Shown: positions 19,794-29,646 of the stretch, piece by piece | Layout of the letters: each line of letters begins with the position of its first letter | Position numbering within the stretch: position 1 is the stretch's first letter | From: Pseudescherichia vulneris NBRC 102420 | GTDB lineage: Bacteria; Pseudomonadota; Gammaproteobacteria; Enterobacterales; Enterobacteriaceae | Direction of reading: 5' to 3' | NCBI RefSeq assembly: GCF_000759795.1 | Contig: NZ_BBMZ01000022.1 | Coordinates: 1-64,000 of the forward strand | Length of the DNA: 64,000 nucleotides | The notes under the pieces: generated by a model | Told to the model about the DNA's origin: nothing | The model's database searches: none | What the model saw: only the letters and a program-made list of their open reading frames with translations | Made by a program: the position numbers and the translations under genes

Positions 19794-21332
19794 ATGACAA
19801 ACAATCCTCCCGCCAACCGCATCCAGCCTGGCGAATACGGTTATCCTCTTACCTTAAAAGCGCGTTATGAAAACTTTATCGGCGGCGACTGGGTTCCCCC
19901 GGCCGACGGCGAGTACTACCAGAACCTGACCCCGGTCACCGGCCAGCCGCTGTGTGAAATTGCCAGCTCAGGCAAGCGTGATATCGATCTGGCGCTGGAC
20001 GCGGCCCACAAGGCGAAAGATAAGTGGGCGCATACCTCCGTGCAGGATCGGGCAGCCATTTTGCTGAAGATAGCCGATCGCATGGAGCAGAACCTGGAGC
20101 TGCTGGCGACCGCTGAAACCTGGGATAACGGCAAGCCGATCCGTGAAACCAGCGGAGCCGACGTGCCGCTGGCGATTGACCATTTCCGCTATTTTGCCTC
20201 CTGTATTCGCGCCCAGGAGGGCGGCATCAGCGAGGTAGACAGCGAGACGGTGGCCTACCACTTCCGCGAGCCGCTGGGCGTAGTTGGGCAGATCATCCCG
20301 TGGAACTTCCCGCTGCTGATGGCAAGCTGGAAGATGGCACCTGCGCTTGCCGCCGGGAACTGCATCGTCTTAAAACCCGCGCGCCTGACGCCGCTCTCCG
20401 TGCTGCTACTGATGGAGATTGTGGGCGATCTACTGCCGCCGGGCGTGGTGAACGTGGTCAACGGCGCGGGAGGCGAGATTGGTGAGTACCTTGCTACCTC
20501 GAAACGCATCAGCAAGGTGGCCTTTACCGGCTCCACCGAAGTGGGCCAGCAGATCATGCAGTATGCGACCCAGAACATTATTCCGGTCACTCTGGAGCTG
20601 GGCGGCAAGTCGCCGAACATCTTCTTCGCCGACGTGATGGACGAGGAGGATGCCTTCTTCGATAAGGCGCTGGAGGGCTTTGCCCTGTTCGCCTTTAACC
20701 AAGGCGAAGTCTGTACCTGTCCAAGCCGGGCGCTGGTGCAGGAGTCGATCTACGAGCGCTTTATGGAGCGCGCTATCCGCCGGGTAGAGAGCATCCGCAG
20801 CGGCAACCCGCTGGATAGCGTCACCCAGATGGGCGCGCAGGTCTCACAGGGGCAGATGGAGACCATCCTGAACTACATCGACATCGGTAAAAACGAGGGG
20901 GCGGACGTACTCACCGGCGGGCGGCGCAAGCTGCTGGAGGGCGAGCTGAAAGAGGGCTATTACCTGGAGCCGACCATTCTTTTTGGGCAGAACAACATGC
21001 GCGTTTTCCAGGAGGAGATCTTTGGCCCGGTGCTCGCCGTCACCACCTTTAAAACCGTGGAAGAGGCGCTGGAGCTAGCCAACGATACCCAGTACGGATT
21101 GGGCGCGGGCGTCTGGAGCCGCAACGGCAGCCTGGCCTATAAGATGGGGCGCGGTATTCAGGCCGGACGCGTCTGGACCAACTGCTACCACGCCTATCCC
21201 GCCCATGCGGCATTCGGCGGCTACAAGCAGTCCGGCATCGGGCGCGAAACCCATAAGATGATGCTGGATCACTACCAGCAGACCAAGTGCCTGCTGGTGA
21301 GCTATTCGGATAAACCGCTCGGTCTGTTCTGA
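19794..21332 (+). CDS. aldB: Aldehyde dehydrogenase B
   Basis: A 512-residue NAD(P)-dependent aldehyde dehydrogenase, almost identical in length and sequence to E. coli AldB (acetaldehyde and other aldehydes to acids). The catalytic cysteine lies in [12 protein letters not shown] near residue 305 and the general-base glutamate in [10 protein letters not shown] near residue 268. The nucleotide loop FTGSTEVGQ is intact. A GGAGAC ribosome-binding site precedes the ATG. In E. coli the gene is induced in stationary phase; here that is inferred only by homology. Confidence 0.97.
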   Translation: MTNNPPANRIQPGEYGYPLTLKARYENFIGGDWVPPADGEYYQNLTPVTGQPLCEIASSGKRDIDLALDAAHKAKDKWAHTSVQDRAAILLKIADRMEQNLELLATAETWDNGKPIRETSGADVPLAIDHFRYFASCIRAQEGGISEVDSETVAYHFREPLGVVGQIIPWNFPLLMASWKMAPALAAGNCIVLKPARLTPLSVLLLMEIVGDLLPPGVVNVVNGAGGEIGEYLATSKRISKVAFTGSTEVGQQIMQYATQNIIPVTLELGGKSPNIFFADVMDEEDAFFDKALEGFALFAFNQGEVCTCPSRALVQESIYERFMERAIRRVESIRSGNPLDSVTQMGAQVSQGQMETILNYIDIGKNEGADVLTGGRRKLLEGELKEGYYLEPTILFGQNNMRVFQEEIFGPVLAVTTFKTVEEALELANDTQYGLGAGVWSRNGSLAYKMGRGIQAGRVWTNCYHAYPAHAAFGGYKQSGIGRETHKMMLDHYQQTKCLLVSYSDKPLGLF

Positions 21333-21340
21333 GTCCCTAT

Positions 21341-21416
21341 CGCCGGGCGGCGCAAGCTTGCCCGGCCTACGGTCCGTGCACAGTGTAGGCCCGGCAAGCG
21401 TAGCGCCGCCGGGCAT
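21341..21416. repeat. BIME: two facing REP units after aldB
   Basis: CGCCGGGCGGCGCAAGCTTG-cccggcctac and its inverted partner gtaggcccggcaagcg-TAGCGCCGCCGGGC flank a 19-bp spacer, between the convergent aldB and GH127 genes. Confidence 0.88.
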
Positions 21417-21431
21417 TACCATGGCTGAACA

Positions 21432-23387
21432 TTATCCCTCATTCACCCAAATTCGCATTTCACCCTCGCCGCGATTGGCCCAGCTAAACCACGGAATAAA
21501 GGTCAGCGTGTGTGGCTCTGGTGTGACGGGGGCAGTATCGAAGTGCCACAGCTGCTGCTGCTCCGGCTGCGCAGCGATCTGCTTCGCGCCTTCGGCCTGG
21601 ATAAGCACCTTATGGGCAAAGAGCCCTTTCCCTTCCACAAGCCTGAATTCACTCTCTTTCGGTAGCCAGACGTTATGCAGCGCCTCGCCGTTATCAGCCT
21701 CTTCAAGGCAGTAGACCAGCGGGCCGCGCTGAATCGCTACCTTGCCAGCGACGCTGCGCACCAGCGGGTTGCCATAGACGCGATGGACCGGCATGGGCAG
21801 CGTTAGCGATAGCGTGTCGCCTTCACGCCAGAGCCGACTGAGATGCATATAGCCCTTGCGTACCTCACCCTGTACCGCTTCGCCGTTGAGCAAAATTTGC
21901 GGATCGCAGCACCACTCAGGCAGGCGCAGGGCCAGCGTATGCTGCACTGGCTGGGGTGAGTCGATGCGAACCTCAACGCTCTCCTGCCACGGATAGTTGC
22001 CGCTAATACGCACCCGCAGCGGCTTATCCCCCACCGGGATCTCTACGTTATTGCCTATATAGAGATTGATAAACAGCGCATCGGGGCGCGGGGTATAGAT
22101 GTAATGGCCGATAGAGGTCAGCAGGCGAGCAATATTGGGCGGACAGCAGGCGCAGCCAAACCAACGCTGGCGAACCGGCTGGATATGGTCGTAAATGTGA
22201 TTAAACTTCAAGTATTTCGGGGTGATCTCCAGCGGATTTACATAGAAAAAATGTTTACCGTCGAGCGCCATACCGCCCAGCACGGTGTTATAGAGCGCAC
22301 GCTCCATCACGTCGGCATACTGGCTGTCGCCTTCCAGCTCCAGCATCCGGCGGGCAAACATCATTAGCCCGATCGAGGCGCAGCTCTCGGCATAGACGGT
22401 ATCGTTCGGCAGGTCGTAATCGCTGCTGAACGCCTCTCCCCGGCTTTGTGAGCCAATGCCGCCAGTGATATAGAGCTGGCGCTGGGCCATGTTTTGCCAC
22501 AGCCGCAGGCAGTCCTGGCGCAGGCGCTCATTGCCGGAGAGCCGCGCCAGGTGGGCAACGCCGGTCATCAGATAGACAAAACGCACCGCATGGCCAATTG
22601 CGCTCTGCTGCTCTGAAAGCGGCAGGTGCGCCTGGCTATATGCTTTATCGTTCACCATCCACGCCGTGCCATGGTTAGGCCAGAACCAAGTGCCGCCGCG
22701 CTGTGCAAACTCCTTATCGTAAAAGTGCGGCTGCGTGCCACGCTGCTCAACGAAGAAATTCACCAGATCGCGATAGCGGGTCTCCTGGGTCACCTCAAAC
22801 AGGCGCATCAGGGCTAGCTCAATTTCCGGATGGCCGTCATAACCCTGAAGTTGATTAACGCCAGGACCAAACACGTTGTCGATGTAGTCCGCCAGACGGC
22901 AGGCTACCTCCAGCAGGCTGCGCTTGCCGGTGGCTTGAAAGTACGCCACCGCAGCCTCGATCATGTGTCCGGCGCTGTATAGCTCATGGCATTCGGCGAG
23001 GTTAGTCCAGCGTTCGGCAGGCGCTTTTATCGTAAAGTAGGTGTTCAGGTAGCCATCGTCACACTGTGCTGCCGCAACGAGCGCAATTACTTCATCAGCC
23101 GTTTTCTCAAGTTCGGCATCGGGTTTCTGGCACAGCGACCAGGCCACAGCTTCCAGCCACTTCGCGACGTCGCTGTCCTGAAAAACCATGCCATAGAACT
23201 CACCCTCAGAGAGACCAGCGGCAATGCGGAAGTTTTCAATTGCATGGCTGGGATCGGCTTCGGGAATACGGTCGTTCAGTGCATCCCACTGATAGGGGAT
23301 CACCACTTCGCGCACCAGTCGCTGGTACTGGCCTAAAAACGGATCGGTGACGTTAAGCTTATGCAGGTCGGTTTCCATGATAGTCAT
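21432..23387 (-). CDS. Glycoside hydrolase family 127 beta-L-arabinofuranosidase-like enzyme
   Basis: A 651-residue cytoplasmic protein (no signal peptide) of GH127, the HypBA1-type family that removes beta-L-arabinofuranosyl residues. The zinc-cysteine active site is visible: ESCASIG near residue 325 supplies the Glu and first Cys, and FGCACCPPNIARLL near residue 405 supplies the nucleophilic Cys pair. The (alpha/alpha)6 barrel is followed by beta domains. The start chosen is the ATG (MTIMETD) 6 bases after an AGGAG that overlaps the transporter stop codon; the gap between the two genes is 10 bp. It forms an operon with the upstream GPH transporter, so imported arabinofuranosides are the likely substrate. 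Confidence 0.88.
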   Translation of the reverse strand: MTIMETDLHKLNVTDPFLGQYQRLVREVVIPYQWDALNDRIPEADPSHAIENFRIAAGLSEGEFYGMVFQDSDVAKWLEAVAWSLCQKPDAELEKTADEVIALVAAAQCDDGYLNTYFTIKAPAERWTNLAECHELYSAGHMIEAAVAYFQATGKRSLLEVACRLADYIDNVFGPGVNQLQGYDGHPEIELALMRLFEVTQETRYRDLVNFFVEQRGTQPHFYDKEFAQRGGTWFWPNHGTAWMVNDKAYSQAHLPLSEQQSAIGHAVRFVYLMTGVAHLARLSGNERLRQDCLRLWQNMAQRQLYITGGIGSQSRGEAFSSDYDLPNDTVYAESCASIGLMMFARRMLELEGDSQYADVMERALYNTVLGGMALDGKHFFYVNPLEITPKYLKFNHIYDHIQPVRQRWFGCACCPPNIARLLTSIGHYIYTPRPDALFINLYIGNNVEIPVGDKPLRVRISGNYPWQESVEVRIDSPQPVQHTLALRLPEWCCDPQILLNGEAVQGEVRKGYMHLSRLWREGDTLSLTLPMPVHRVYGNPLVRSVAGKVAIQRGPLVYCLEEADNGEALHNVWLPKESEFRLVEGKGLFAHKVLIQAEGAKQIAAQPEQQQLWHFDTAPVTPEPHTLTFIPWFSWANRGEGEMRIWVNEG

Positions 23388-23397
23388 CATCTTCTCC

Positions 23398-24798
23398 TCA
23401 GGACTGGGCATGACGCTGGCGCAGGTCGGTTGAAATACGCGCCATCATTGGGTTATTGAGCTTGCAGACGCGAACGGCTAGTGCCAGCAGTAAGTGGAAC
23501 AGGGCAGGCAGCAGGGTTTCCATCGCGGTGATCCCCTGTAGCGAGGCGGTGGTCTGATTGCCAGTGCCGGGCTGGTAGGCCACGACAATAAATACCAGGC
23601 TGATAATTCCCGCGCTTGAGGCCCAGGCGAGCTTGATAAAGAACAGGTTGAACGCGAAGTTCATGCCTGACGAGCGTACGCCAGTTTTCCACTCGCCGTA
23701 GTCATCGGAGAAAGCCATCAGCGAGAAGTGCAGCGGTAACGTAAAGCCAAGGATAATGCCGTTACCCAGGATGATTGCCAGCCACAGCGTCTGATACTGC
23801 GGGCCGCCCGGCAAAAACCACATGCCGACGGCCAGCGCGGCCAGCACCAGGTTGGTATAGTAGTAGAGCTTAACGGCATCGATACGGCGGGTGAGCGGGT
23901 TGACGATAACGGAACCGAGGATCGAGGCGAAGGTCACCATCGTAAAGAACAGCGAGGTGTAGGCCGTACTGCCCTCCAGCACATAGGTGATGAAGTACAT
24001 ATAGCCCCCGCCGCGAATGTTGAAGACGTTAATCAACAGGAAGGACATCACCAGCATTAAAAGCAACTGATCGTTTTTACGCAGCCCGGCCAGGTGTTCA
24101 CGCAGGGTAAATCTGCCCATCAGCGCCAGCGGCACCCGCTCGCGGACCCAGAAGAAGCAGCACAGGAACATCACAACCGCAATTGCACACAGCACGCCGA
24201 CGCCCAGCTGGTAGCCTTTGGCGACTCTCCCCTGGCCGAAGAGATCGACCATCCACGGCAGGCCGACCGAAACCAGAAAACCCGCTACGCCGCACAGCAC
24301 GAAGCGCCATGACTGACAGGAGATTACCTCGCTATGGCGTGTGGTCATGGTATTAATTAGCGCGCAGTAGGGGACGTTAATCGCGGTGTAGCCGACAGAG
24401 AGCAGCAAATAAGTACCAAACGCCCAAGCGATTTTTACCCCCATGCCAGCGTCCGGCACGGTAAAGGTCAGTACACCAATGATGCCGATGGGGATCGCCA
24501 CCCACAACTGCCAGGGACGAAAGCGTCCCCAGCGGCTCTGCGTGCGGTCAGCGATGACACCCATGATCGGATCGGAAATGGCGTCAAAAACGCGCAGGGC
24601 AATAAAAAGCGTGCCCACCAGCGCCGGGGTGAGGCCAAAAACGTCGGTATAGAAAAAGGTAAGAAAATTCATGATCAGGCAGGTAATAACCGTGCCGCCT
24701 GCGTCGCCCAGGCCGTAGCCTATCTTTTCGCGAATTGACAGTTTATCGTCAACCGCACCCTGAGCAATGCCTGTATGGGTAATCGGTGTAGAGGTCAT
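23398..24798 (-). CDS. GPH-family glycoside:cation symporter (MFS)
   Basis: A 466-residue, 12-helix transporter of the glycoside-pentoside-hexuronide family (MelB/XynP/YicJ group). The family start [31 protein letters not shown] (about residues 25-56) is followed by the loop 2-3 motif [28 protein letters not shown]. It is first in an operon with a GH127 enzyme and divergent from an AraC-type regulator. It is therefore predicted to import an L-arabinofuranosyl oligosaccharide or glycoside, the exact sugar being unknown. Confidence 0.9.
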   Translation of the reverse strand: MTSTPITHTGIAQGAVDDKLSIREKIGYGLGDAGGTVITCLIMNFLTFFYTDVFGLTPALVGTLFIALRVFDAISDPIMGVIADRTQSRWGRFRPWQLWVAIPIGIIGVLTFTVPDAGMGVKIAWAFGTYLLLSVGYTAINVPYCALINTMTTRHSEVISCQSWRFVLCGVAGFLVSVGLPWMVDLFGQGRVAKGYQLGVGVLCAIAVVMFLCCFFWVRERVPLALMGRFTLREHLAGLRKNDQLLLMLVMSFLLINVFNIRGGGYMYFITYVLEGSTAYTSLFFTMVTFASILGSVIVNPLTRRIDAVKLYYYTNLVLAALAVGMWFLPGGPQYQTLWLAIILGNGIILGFTLPLHFSLMAFSDDYGEWKTGVRSSGMNFAFNLFFIKLAWASSAGIISLVFIVVAYQPGTGNQTTASLQGITAMETLLPALFHLLLALAVRVCKLNNPMMARISTDLRQRHAQS

Positions 24799-25051
24799 AG
24801 ATAACTCCTCGTAGGGTGGAGATCTCTTTTATTAGCTATCCGCCCGCAAGGGCAGCGCTGTTATTGGAAATGACCTGATTAATTCTGCCTTTTAAATATC
24901 GGGCAACAAGGCAATAAAAAAGTATAAAAAGATGACGATTCCGACTTGATTTTGAAAATGTGAAGCCGATCGGGCAAATTCGTATTAATTTATTAATAAT
25001 CAATAGCAAAGATGTTAATGATCGGTCTGAAAAGCGAGAATTGATATATTT
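24799..25051. promoter_or_regulatory. Divergent promoter region of the arabinofuranoside locus
   Basis: A 253-bp AT-rich gap between the transporter (minus) and the AraC-type regulator (plus). It must hold both promoters and the regulator's operators, but I cannot point to confident sites. Confidence 0.5.
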
Positions 25052-25867
25052 ATGCTCGAATTATCCATAGCACTTCCGGTCAAGGTGCAAAACGGCGGGC
25101 TATTTATCTCTCGGGGCGTTGGCAGGCACCCTTCACGCAGGCTTGACTCCTGGGAGATTATTTTTGTCGAAAAGGGGACGCTGGCGATCCGTGAAGAGGA
25201 GATGCTGTTTCAGGTTAATGCCGGAGAGAGCCTGCTGCTTTGGCCGCGACGCAGACACGTTGGCGTTGATGATTTCCCGGCGGATCTAAAATTTTATTGG
25301 CTGCATTTTGAGGTAGAAGCAGAGGTAGGTCGGTCACCGTGGGTGAGTATGCTCTCCATTCCGCAGCATATGCGGATCCGCGATCCACAATATATGATCT
25401 CTCTTTTTCGGCAGTTTCTAAGCGAGCAGGAGAAGCTAGAGCGAACGGCAGCGCTTGAATTTATCCTGCTGATGATTTTGCAGCAGATGACCCCAGGCGA
25501 ACAGATCAGAGAGGAGAGCAACGACAGCGGTGCTGCTCTCGCGTGGAAAGCACAGCAGCTTATCCGTACCCGCTTTCATCTCCCCCTCTCCACCAGCATG
25601 CTCGCCAGAGAGCTTCACTGCAACGCAGATTACCTGGGACGGATCTATCGCCGCGTTTTTCACCTGACGCTCACCGAAGCCATTCATCGCCAGCGCGTGC
25701 GGGCAGCAGAGAAGCTCCTTATTAGCGATGCGCGCTCTCTTAGAGAGGTGGCTGGCCTGTGCGGCTTTAGCGACGTAGGTTATTTCCGGCAAATCTTCCG
25801 CAAGCATACTGGCCTGACGCCCGCCATCTGGAAGCGGCGATACTGTAAGGAGCATATTAACTCCTGA
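25052..25867 (+). CDS. AraC-family transcriptional regulator
   Basis: A 271-residue regulator with an N-terminal cupin-like sugar-sensing domain (WEIIFVEKGTLAIREEEMLF, NAGESLLLWPRRRHVG) and a C-terminal double helix-turn-helix (about residues 165-265) ending in GLCGFSDVGYFRQIFRKHTGLTP, the AraC signature. It is divergent from the GPH transporter-GH127 operon and is most likely its activator. A clear Shine-Dalgarno is not visible before the ATG. It is not one of the named E. coli AraC proteins I can identify. Confidence 0.87.
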   Translation: MLELSIALPVKVQNGGLFISRGVGRHPSRRLDSWEIIFVEKGTLAIREEEMLFQVNAGESLLLWPRRRHVGVDDFPADLKFYWLHFEVEAEVGRSPWVSMLSIPQHMRIRDPQYMISLFRQFLSEQEKLERTAALEFILLMILQQMTPGEQIREESNDSGAALAWKAQQLIRTRFHLPLSTSMLARELHCNADYLGRIYRRVFHLTLTEAIHRQRVRAAEKLLISDARSLREVAGLCGFSDVGYFRQIFRKHTGLTPAIWKRRYCKEHINS

Positions 25868-25874
25868 ACGCTAA

Positions 25875-25907
25875 GACGCCGGGTGGCGCTGCGCTTACCC
25901 GGCCTAC
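25875..25907. repeat. REP unit between the araC-type gene and avtA
   Basis: GACGCCGGGTGGCGCTGCGC-ttacccggcctac, a single enterobacterial REP palindrome between convergent genes. Confidence 0.85.
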
Positions 25908-25914
25908 AACAGTG

Positions 25915-27171
25915 TTAATTAGCTCGTTCCTGCCAGGCAATCTCCACCTCTTCGGCGAGAATTTTCACCCCAGCTTCGATCTTCTCCGGATCCGGCACGT
26001 AGTTCATGCGCATGCACTGGTGGGTGTGCGGCCAGGGCTTGTCGAGGCCTGGGAAGAAGTAGTCGCCGGGCACCATCAGCACGCCGCGTTTCTTCAGGCG
26101 CTGATAGAGCAGTTCGGTGGTGATCGGCAGGTCTTTAAACCACAGCCAGAGGAAGATGGCTCCCTCAGGCTTGTGAATAAGACAGCGCTCTTCCGGCAGA
26201 TAGCGGCGCAGCGTGGCCATCGTCTCCTGCACGCGCTGGTAGTAGAACGGTTTGATCACCGTTTCCGACAGGCGCAGCAGGTCGTTGCGTTTGATCATCT
26301 CGCACATCATCGCCGGGCCAATGCCGCCGGGGGCAAGGCTGATGATGCCGTTCATGTTGCGGATCGCCGAAATAGTCTGCTCATTGGCGATGATAATGCC
26401 GCAGCGGCTGCCGGGCAGGCCGAGCTTGGAGAGGCTCATGCAGAGAATGGTGTTCGGGTTCCACAGCGGGCGCGCCTCGCTGAAGATGATGCCCGGGAAG
26501 GGCACGCCGTAGGCGTTATCGATCACCAGTGGGATGCCGTGCTGGTTCGCCAGGGCGTCCAGCTTGATCAGCTCCTCGTCGGTAATGACGTTGCCGGTCG
26601 GATTGGTTGGCCGGGAGACGCAGATCATGCCCGTCTCTTCGCCAATGTGCAGATGCTCAAAGTCGACGTGATACTTAAACTGGCCGCCCGGCAGCAGCTC
26701 AATATTCGGACGCGCAGAGACGAAGAGATCCTCCTCCAGCCCGGAATCCGCATAGCCGATATACTCCGGAGCCAGCGGGAACAGCACCTTTCTGGTGGTT
26801 CCATCGGCACGGCGACCAGCAAACAGATTGAACAAGTAGAAAAACGCGCTCTGGCTGCCGTTAGTCAGTGCAATATTCTGTGGCGCAATATCCCAACCTA
26901 GCGTGGTGCGCAGCATATCCGCCAGCGCGACCAGCAGCTCGGATTTCCCCTGTGGACCGTCATAATTGCACAGCGCATCAGTGGCTTTGCCGGAGGCAAG
27001 CATCTCCGCCAGCAGCTTCTGGAAGTAGTCGGTCATCTCCGGGATCTGCGCCGGGTTACCGCCGCCTAACATAATCGCGCCGGGCGTGCGCAGGCCGTCG
27101 TTGAGATCCTCCATCAGGCGCGTGATGCCTGAGTGGCGGGTGAATTTGTCGCCGAAAAGTGAAAATGTCAT
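25915..27171 (-). CDS. avtA: Valine--pyruvate aminotransferase AvtA
   Basis: A 418-residue fold-type I PLP aminotransferase that makes alanine from pyruvate with valine as donor (transaminase C). The PLP lysine lies in SLSKLGLPGSRCG near residue 245. The NPTGN and DNAYGVPFP segments that contact the cofactor are present. Length is one residue more than I recall for E. coli. It stands alone, convergent with the AraC-type regulator. Confidence 0.95.
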   Translation of the reverse strand: MTFSLFGDKFTRHSGITRLMEDLNDGLRTPGAIMLGGGNPAQIPEMTDYFQKLLAEMLASGKATDALCNYDGPQGKSELLVALADMLRTTLGWDIAPQNIALTNGSQSAFFYLFNLFAGRRADGTTRKVLFPLAPEYIGYADSGLEEDLFVSARPNIELLPGGQFKYHVDFEHLHIGEETGMICVSRPTNPTGNVITDEELIKLDALANQHGIPLVIDNAYGVPFPGIIFSEARPLWNPNTILCMSLSKLGLPGSRCGIIIANEQTISAIRNMNGIISLAPGGIGPAMMCEMIKRNDLLRLSETVIKPFYYQRVQETMATLRRYLPEERCLIHKPEGAIFLWLWFKDLPITTELLYQRLKKRGVLMVPGDYFFPGLDKPWPHTHQCMRMNYVPDPEKIEAGVKILAEEVEIAWQERAN

Positions 27172-27295
27172 AGCAGGTGTTCTGTCGGTCTGATTTTAAA
27201 ATTGGCACACCTTAACGCTAGCGCAGGCGCGGTGCAAATCGCTGGCCTGCCTGCGCTTCGTGTTTTTATGCTAAAGACAGTCTTACCGTCAGACG

Positions 27296-29332
27296 TTAAT
27301 TCTGTTTCCCTGCCCACACTACCATAATTTTATCTGTGCCGTTTTCACGCATAAATCCGCTGCCCTGGGCCAGCTCCAGCGTTGACTGTTTACCTGCCCC
27401 CACGGCGGGGTGACGAGCGCGGAACTGCCCGAGCTTCTGCCAGTGCGCCACAGTAGCCGCTGACTGACCGCTCACATCCTGCCAGTTCATGTCCGAGCGC
27501 GTGCCCTGCAACGGATCGGAGCCGGTAGGGCCGAAAGGTCTCGCCGACTCATCGCCATAGAAGATCTGCACCGCACCAGGAGCCAGCAGCAGCAGCTCGG
27601 CGGCCCGCTGACCACCTTCGCGGAACAGGCGGGTATCGTGAGAGGAGAGGTAGCTCAGGACGTTAAAATCCTGCAGCTTGTCCGCCATCTGCTGCCAGAT
27701 CGGTACCATATTTGCGAGACAGTCAGTGGCTTTGGCCGCCTGCTCCTGGTAATCAAAGTTGATCATCGCATCGAAACCATGGCGATAGTATTCGCTCTGC
27801 ATCACGCCGTGGCCCCAGGCCTCGCCGGTCATCCAGAACGGGTTATCGTCGCGTTTTTTATCCGGGTTCGCCTGCTTCCACTCTGTCAGGGCCGCCGTTG
27901 CCTGGGTCTTGAGCTGCTGCCACGCGGCCATCTCCACATGCTTAGCGGTATCCACCCGGAAACCGTCGATGCCGTATTCGCCCACCCACTGGCTGAGCCA
28001 GTGGGTCAGGTAGTCACGCGGCGTATAGCCGGAGATCTCTTTGGCCCGCGTGTCGGGCTTATGCTGATAGAAAACCGGCAGGCCAGACGGGGTAGTGGAT
28101 TCGGTTTTGATATCCGGCAGGAACGCGAGGGACATAGTGAGATCGTCAAAGCCGGGGCTGTCGTAGTCGCCGATGTCGGTGCGGATCCAGTTTTTGCCCC
28201 ACCACTGCTCCCACGCCGCTTTATCGCTAAAGTTGATGTAGTCATTAAAGCTGTGCCAGTTTTGTCCGGCAGCGGGTTTCCAGTCCGTCCACCTTTCGCC
28301 GAGGAGCTTCTGTCGCTCCTCGCCCTGCAAATAGAGCGCGCCGAACTGGTAGGTCTGCATATCCGCCAGCGTGGCGTAACCGGTGTGGTTCATTACCACG
28401 TCCAGCAGCACGCGAATGCCGCGCTGGTGCGCGCCGTCGACCAGCGCGCGGAGATCCGCCTCGCTGCCCATGTTGGCATCCAATTTCGTCCAGTCCAGAG
28501 TGTAGTAGCCGTGGTAGGCATAGTGCGGGAAGTCGCCTTTGGTGCCGCCGCCTACCCAGCCGTGGATCTGCTCAAAGGGCGCGCTAACCCACAGCGCGTT
28601 AACCCCCAGCCCAGCGAGATAGTCCAGCTTGCTGGTGAGCCCCTTCAGGTCGCCGCCGTGAAAGGTGGCAATCTCCTGCATACCGTCTTTATGACGGCCA
28701 TAGCTATTGTCGTTGGCTGGGTCGCCGTTGACGAAGCGGTCGGTAAGGACGAAGTAGACGGTGGCGTTGTGCCAGCTAAAGGGCGCAACCGCAGGCGCAT
28801 CGGCCTGCTCAAGCAGCAGCAGGCCACCGCTGTTAGCATCGGGCTGGAGCGTGATTTTCCCTCCGCTCACCGTGGCAACCTGCTGGCTATAGAAGTCACG
28901 TACCTGACTACCTTCGGCAAAGGTTTTACTTACATCGACCGTTAGCGGCTTGCCATCCCATACCGGACACTGGCGCAGGGCGGCGGTGTTGGCCTCCGCT
29001 GCAGGCGGGGCGGCTACCGTCAGCATCAGCGTTGGCGTACCCGAGCGGGTATCTATCTGTAGCGCGTAGTCGCCGTCGCGAAAGATACGCCACTGCGGCG
29101 CGTCACCGGTGCAGGGCTGAAGCGATAGCATCTGGTTGAGCTTAGGGGCAGTGGCAGGCTGCCAGCACGCATTGTCACTTTTTAAGGTAAGAGGAGTGGT
29201 ACCCTTTTTGAACGTAGCCTCACTGTGGTAAACCCCGCTGCCGGTCGCGCTGAACGCGGGAAAGCCGGGCGCAGTCCATTCGGACCAGGCGGTGATGGGA
29301 AGCAGTAAAAGCGCAAGGGCACAGCGTTGCAT
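27296..29332 (-). CDS. malS: Periplasmic alpha-amylase MalS
   Basis: A 678-residue secreted alpha-amylase hydrolysing maltodextrins in the periplasm. A signal peptide (MQRCALALLLLPITAWS) is followed by an N-terminal accessory domain with paired cysteines. The GH13 barrel has all four regions: DVVMNH, GFRVDTAKH (nucleophile Asp), TGEAWGHG (acid Glu) and YLSSHDTRLF. Length is close to E. coli MalS (676). In E. coli it belongs to the MalT regulon; a weak MalT-box-like core lies about 55 bp upstream. Confidence 0.96.
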   Translation of the reverse strand: MQRCALALLLLPITAWSEWTAPGFPAFSATGSGVYHSEATFKKGTTPLTLKSDNACWQPATAPKLNQMLSLQPCTGDAPQWRIFRDGDYALQIDTRSGTPTLMLTVAAPPAAEANTAALRQCPVWDGKPLTVDVSKTFAEGSQVRDFYSQQVATVSGGKITLQPDANSGGLLLLEQADAPAVAPFSWHNATVYFVLTDRFVNGDPANDNSYGRHKDGMQEIATFHGGDLKGLTSKLDYLAGLGVNALWVSAPFEQIHGWVGGGTKGDFPHYAYHGYYTLDWTKLDANMGSEADLRALVDGAHQRGIRVLLDVVMNHTGYATLADMQTYQFGALYLQGEERQKLLGERWTDWKPAAGQNWHSFNDYINFSDKAAWEQWWGKNWIRTDIGDYDSPGFDDLTMSLAFLPDIKTESTTPSGLPVFYQHKPDTRAKEISGYTPRDYLTHWLSQWVGEYGIDGFRVDTAKHVEMAAWQQLKTQATAALTEWKQANPDKKRDDNPFWMTGEAWGHGVMQSEYYRHGFDAMINFDYQEQAAKATDCLANMVPIWQQMADKLQDFNVLSYLSSHDTRLFREGGQRAAELLLLAPGAVQIFYGDESARPFGPTGSDPLQGTRSDMNWQDVSGQSAATVAHWQKLGQFRARHPAVGAGKQSTLELAQGSGFMRENGTDKIMVVWAGKQN

Positions 29333-29386
29333 GATGGCATCCTCTCCAGAGTTTCCATCAGTGTGCCACCCGTTGCGCCGGGTAAA

Positions 29387-29394
29387 CTCATCCC
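29387..29394 (-). promoter_or_regulatory. Possible MalT box core upstream of malS
   Basis: On the minus strand the sequence reads GGGATGAG, resembling the MalT box core (GGGGA[TG]GAGG). Only one such core is seen and MalT normally uses several, so this is tentative. Confidence 0.3.
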
Positions 29395-29646
29395 TGCCGG
29401 GCGTTTGCCAGGGTGGAGGTCAAAGGCTGAGCGATCTGCGCCACATTTAGAGGGAAGTTTGTGATAGGCCACGCAATTTTTGACTATTTTGCATGCTGTA
29501 GATCCATTCGGTTGATGACACCAATTAGGAAATGGACTATTTCTTAGAGTGCTCCCGAGGGGTATTTTTGATACAATTTGAGATTCCGCTCTCAAAATCT
29601 TGTAAAAATAAGGTGTTGGAATGCATCAATCCGACCAGGAGACCTA

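Noticed and set aside
27638-28945. A 435-codon open frame antisense to malS
   Set aside because: Antisense to a complete, motif-bearing gene; typical of GC-rich codon-position bias.
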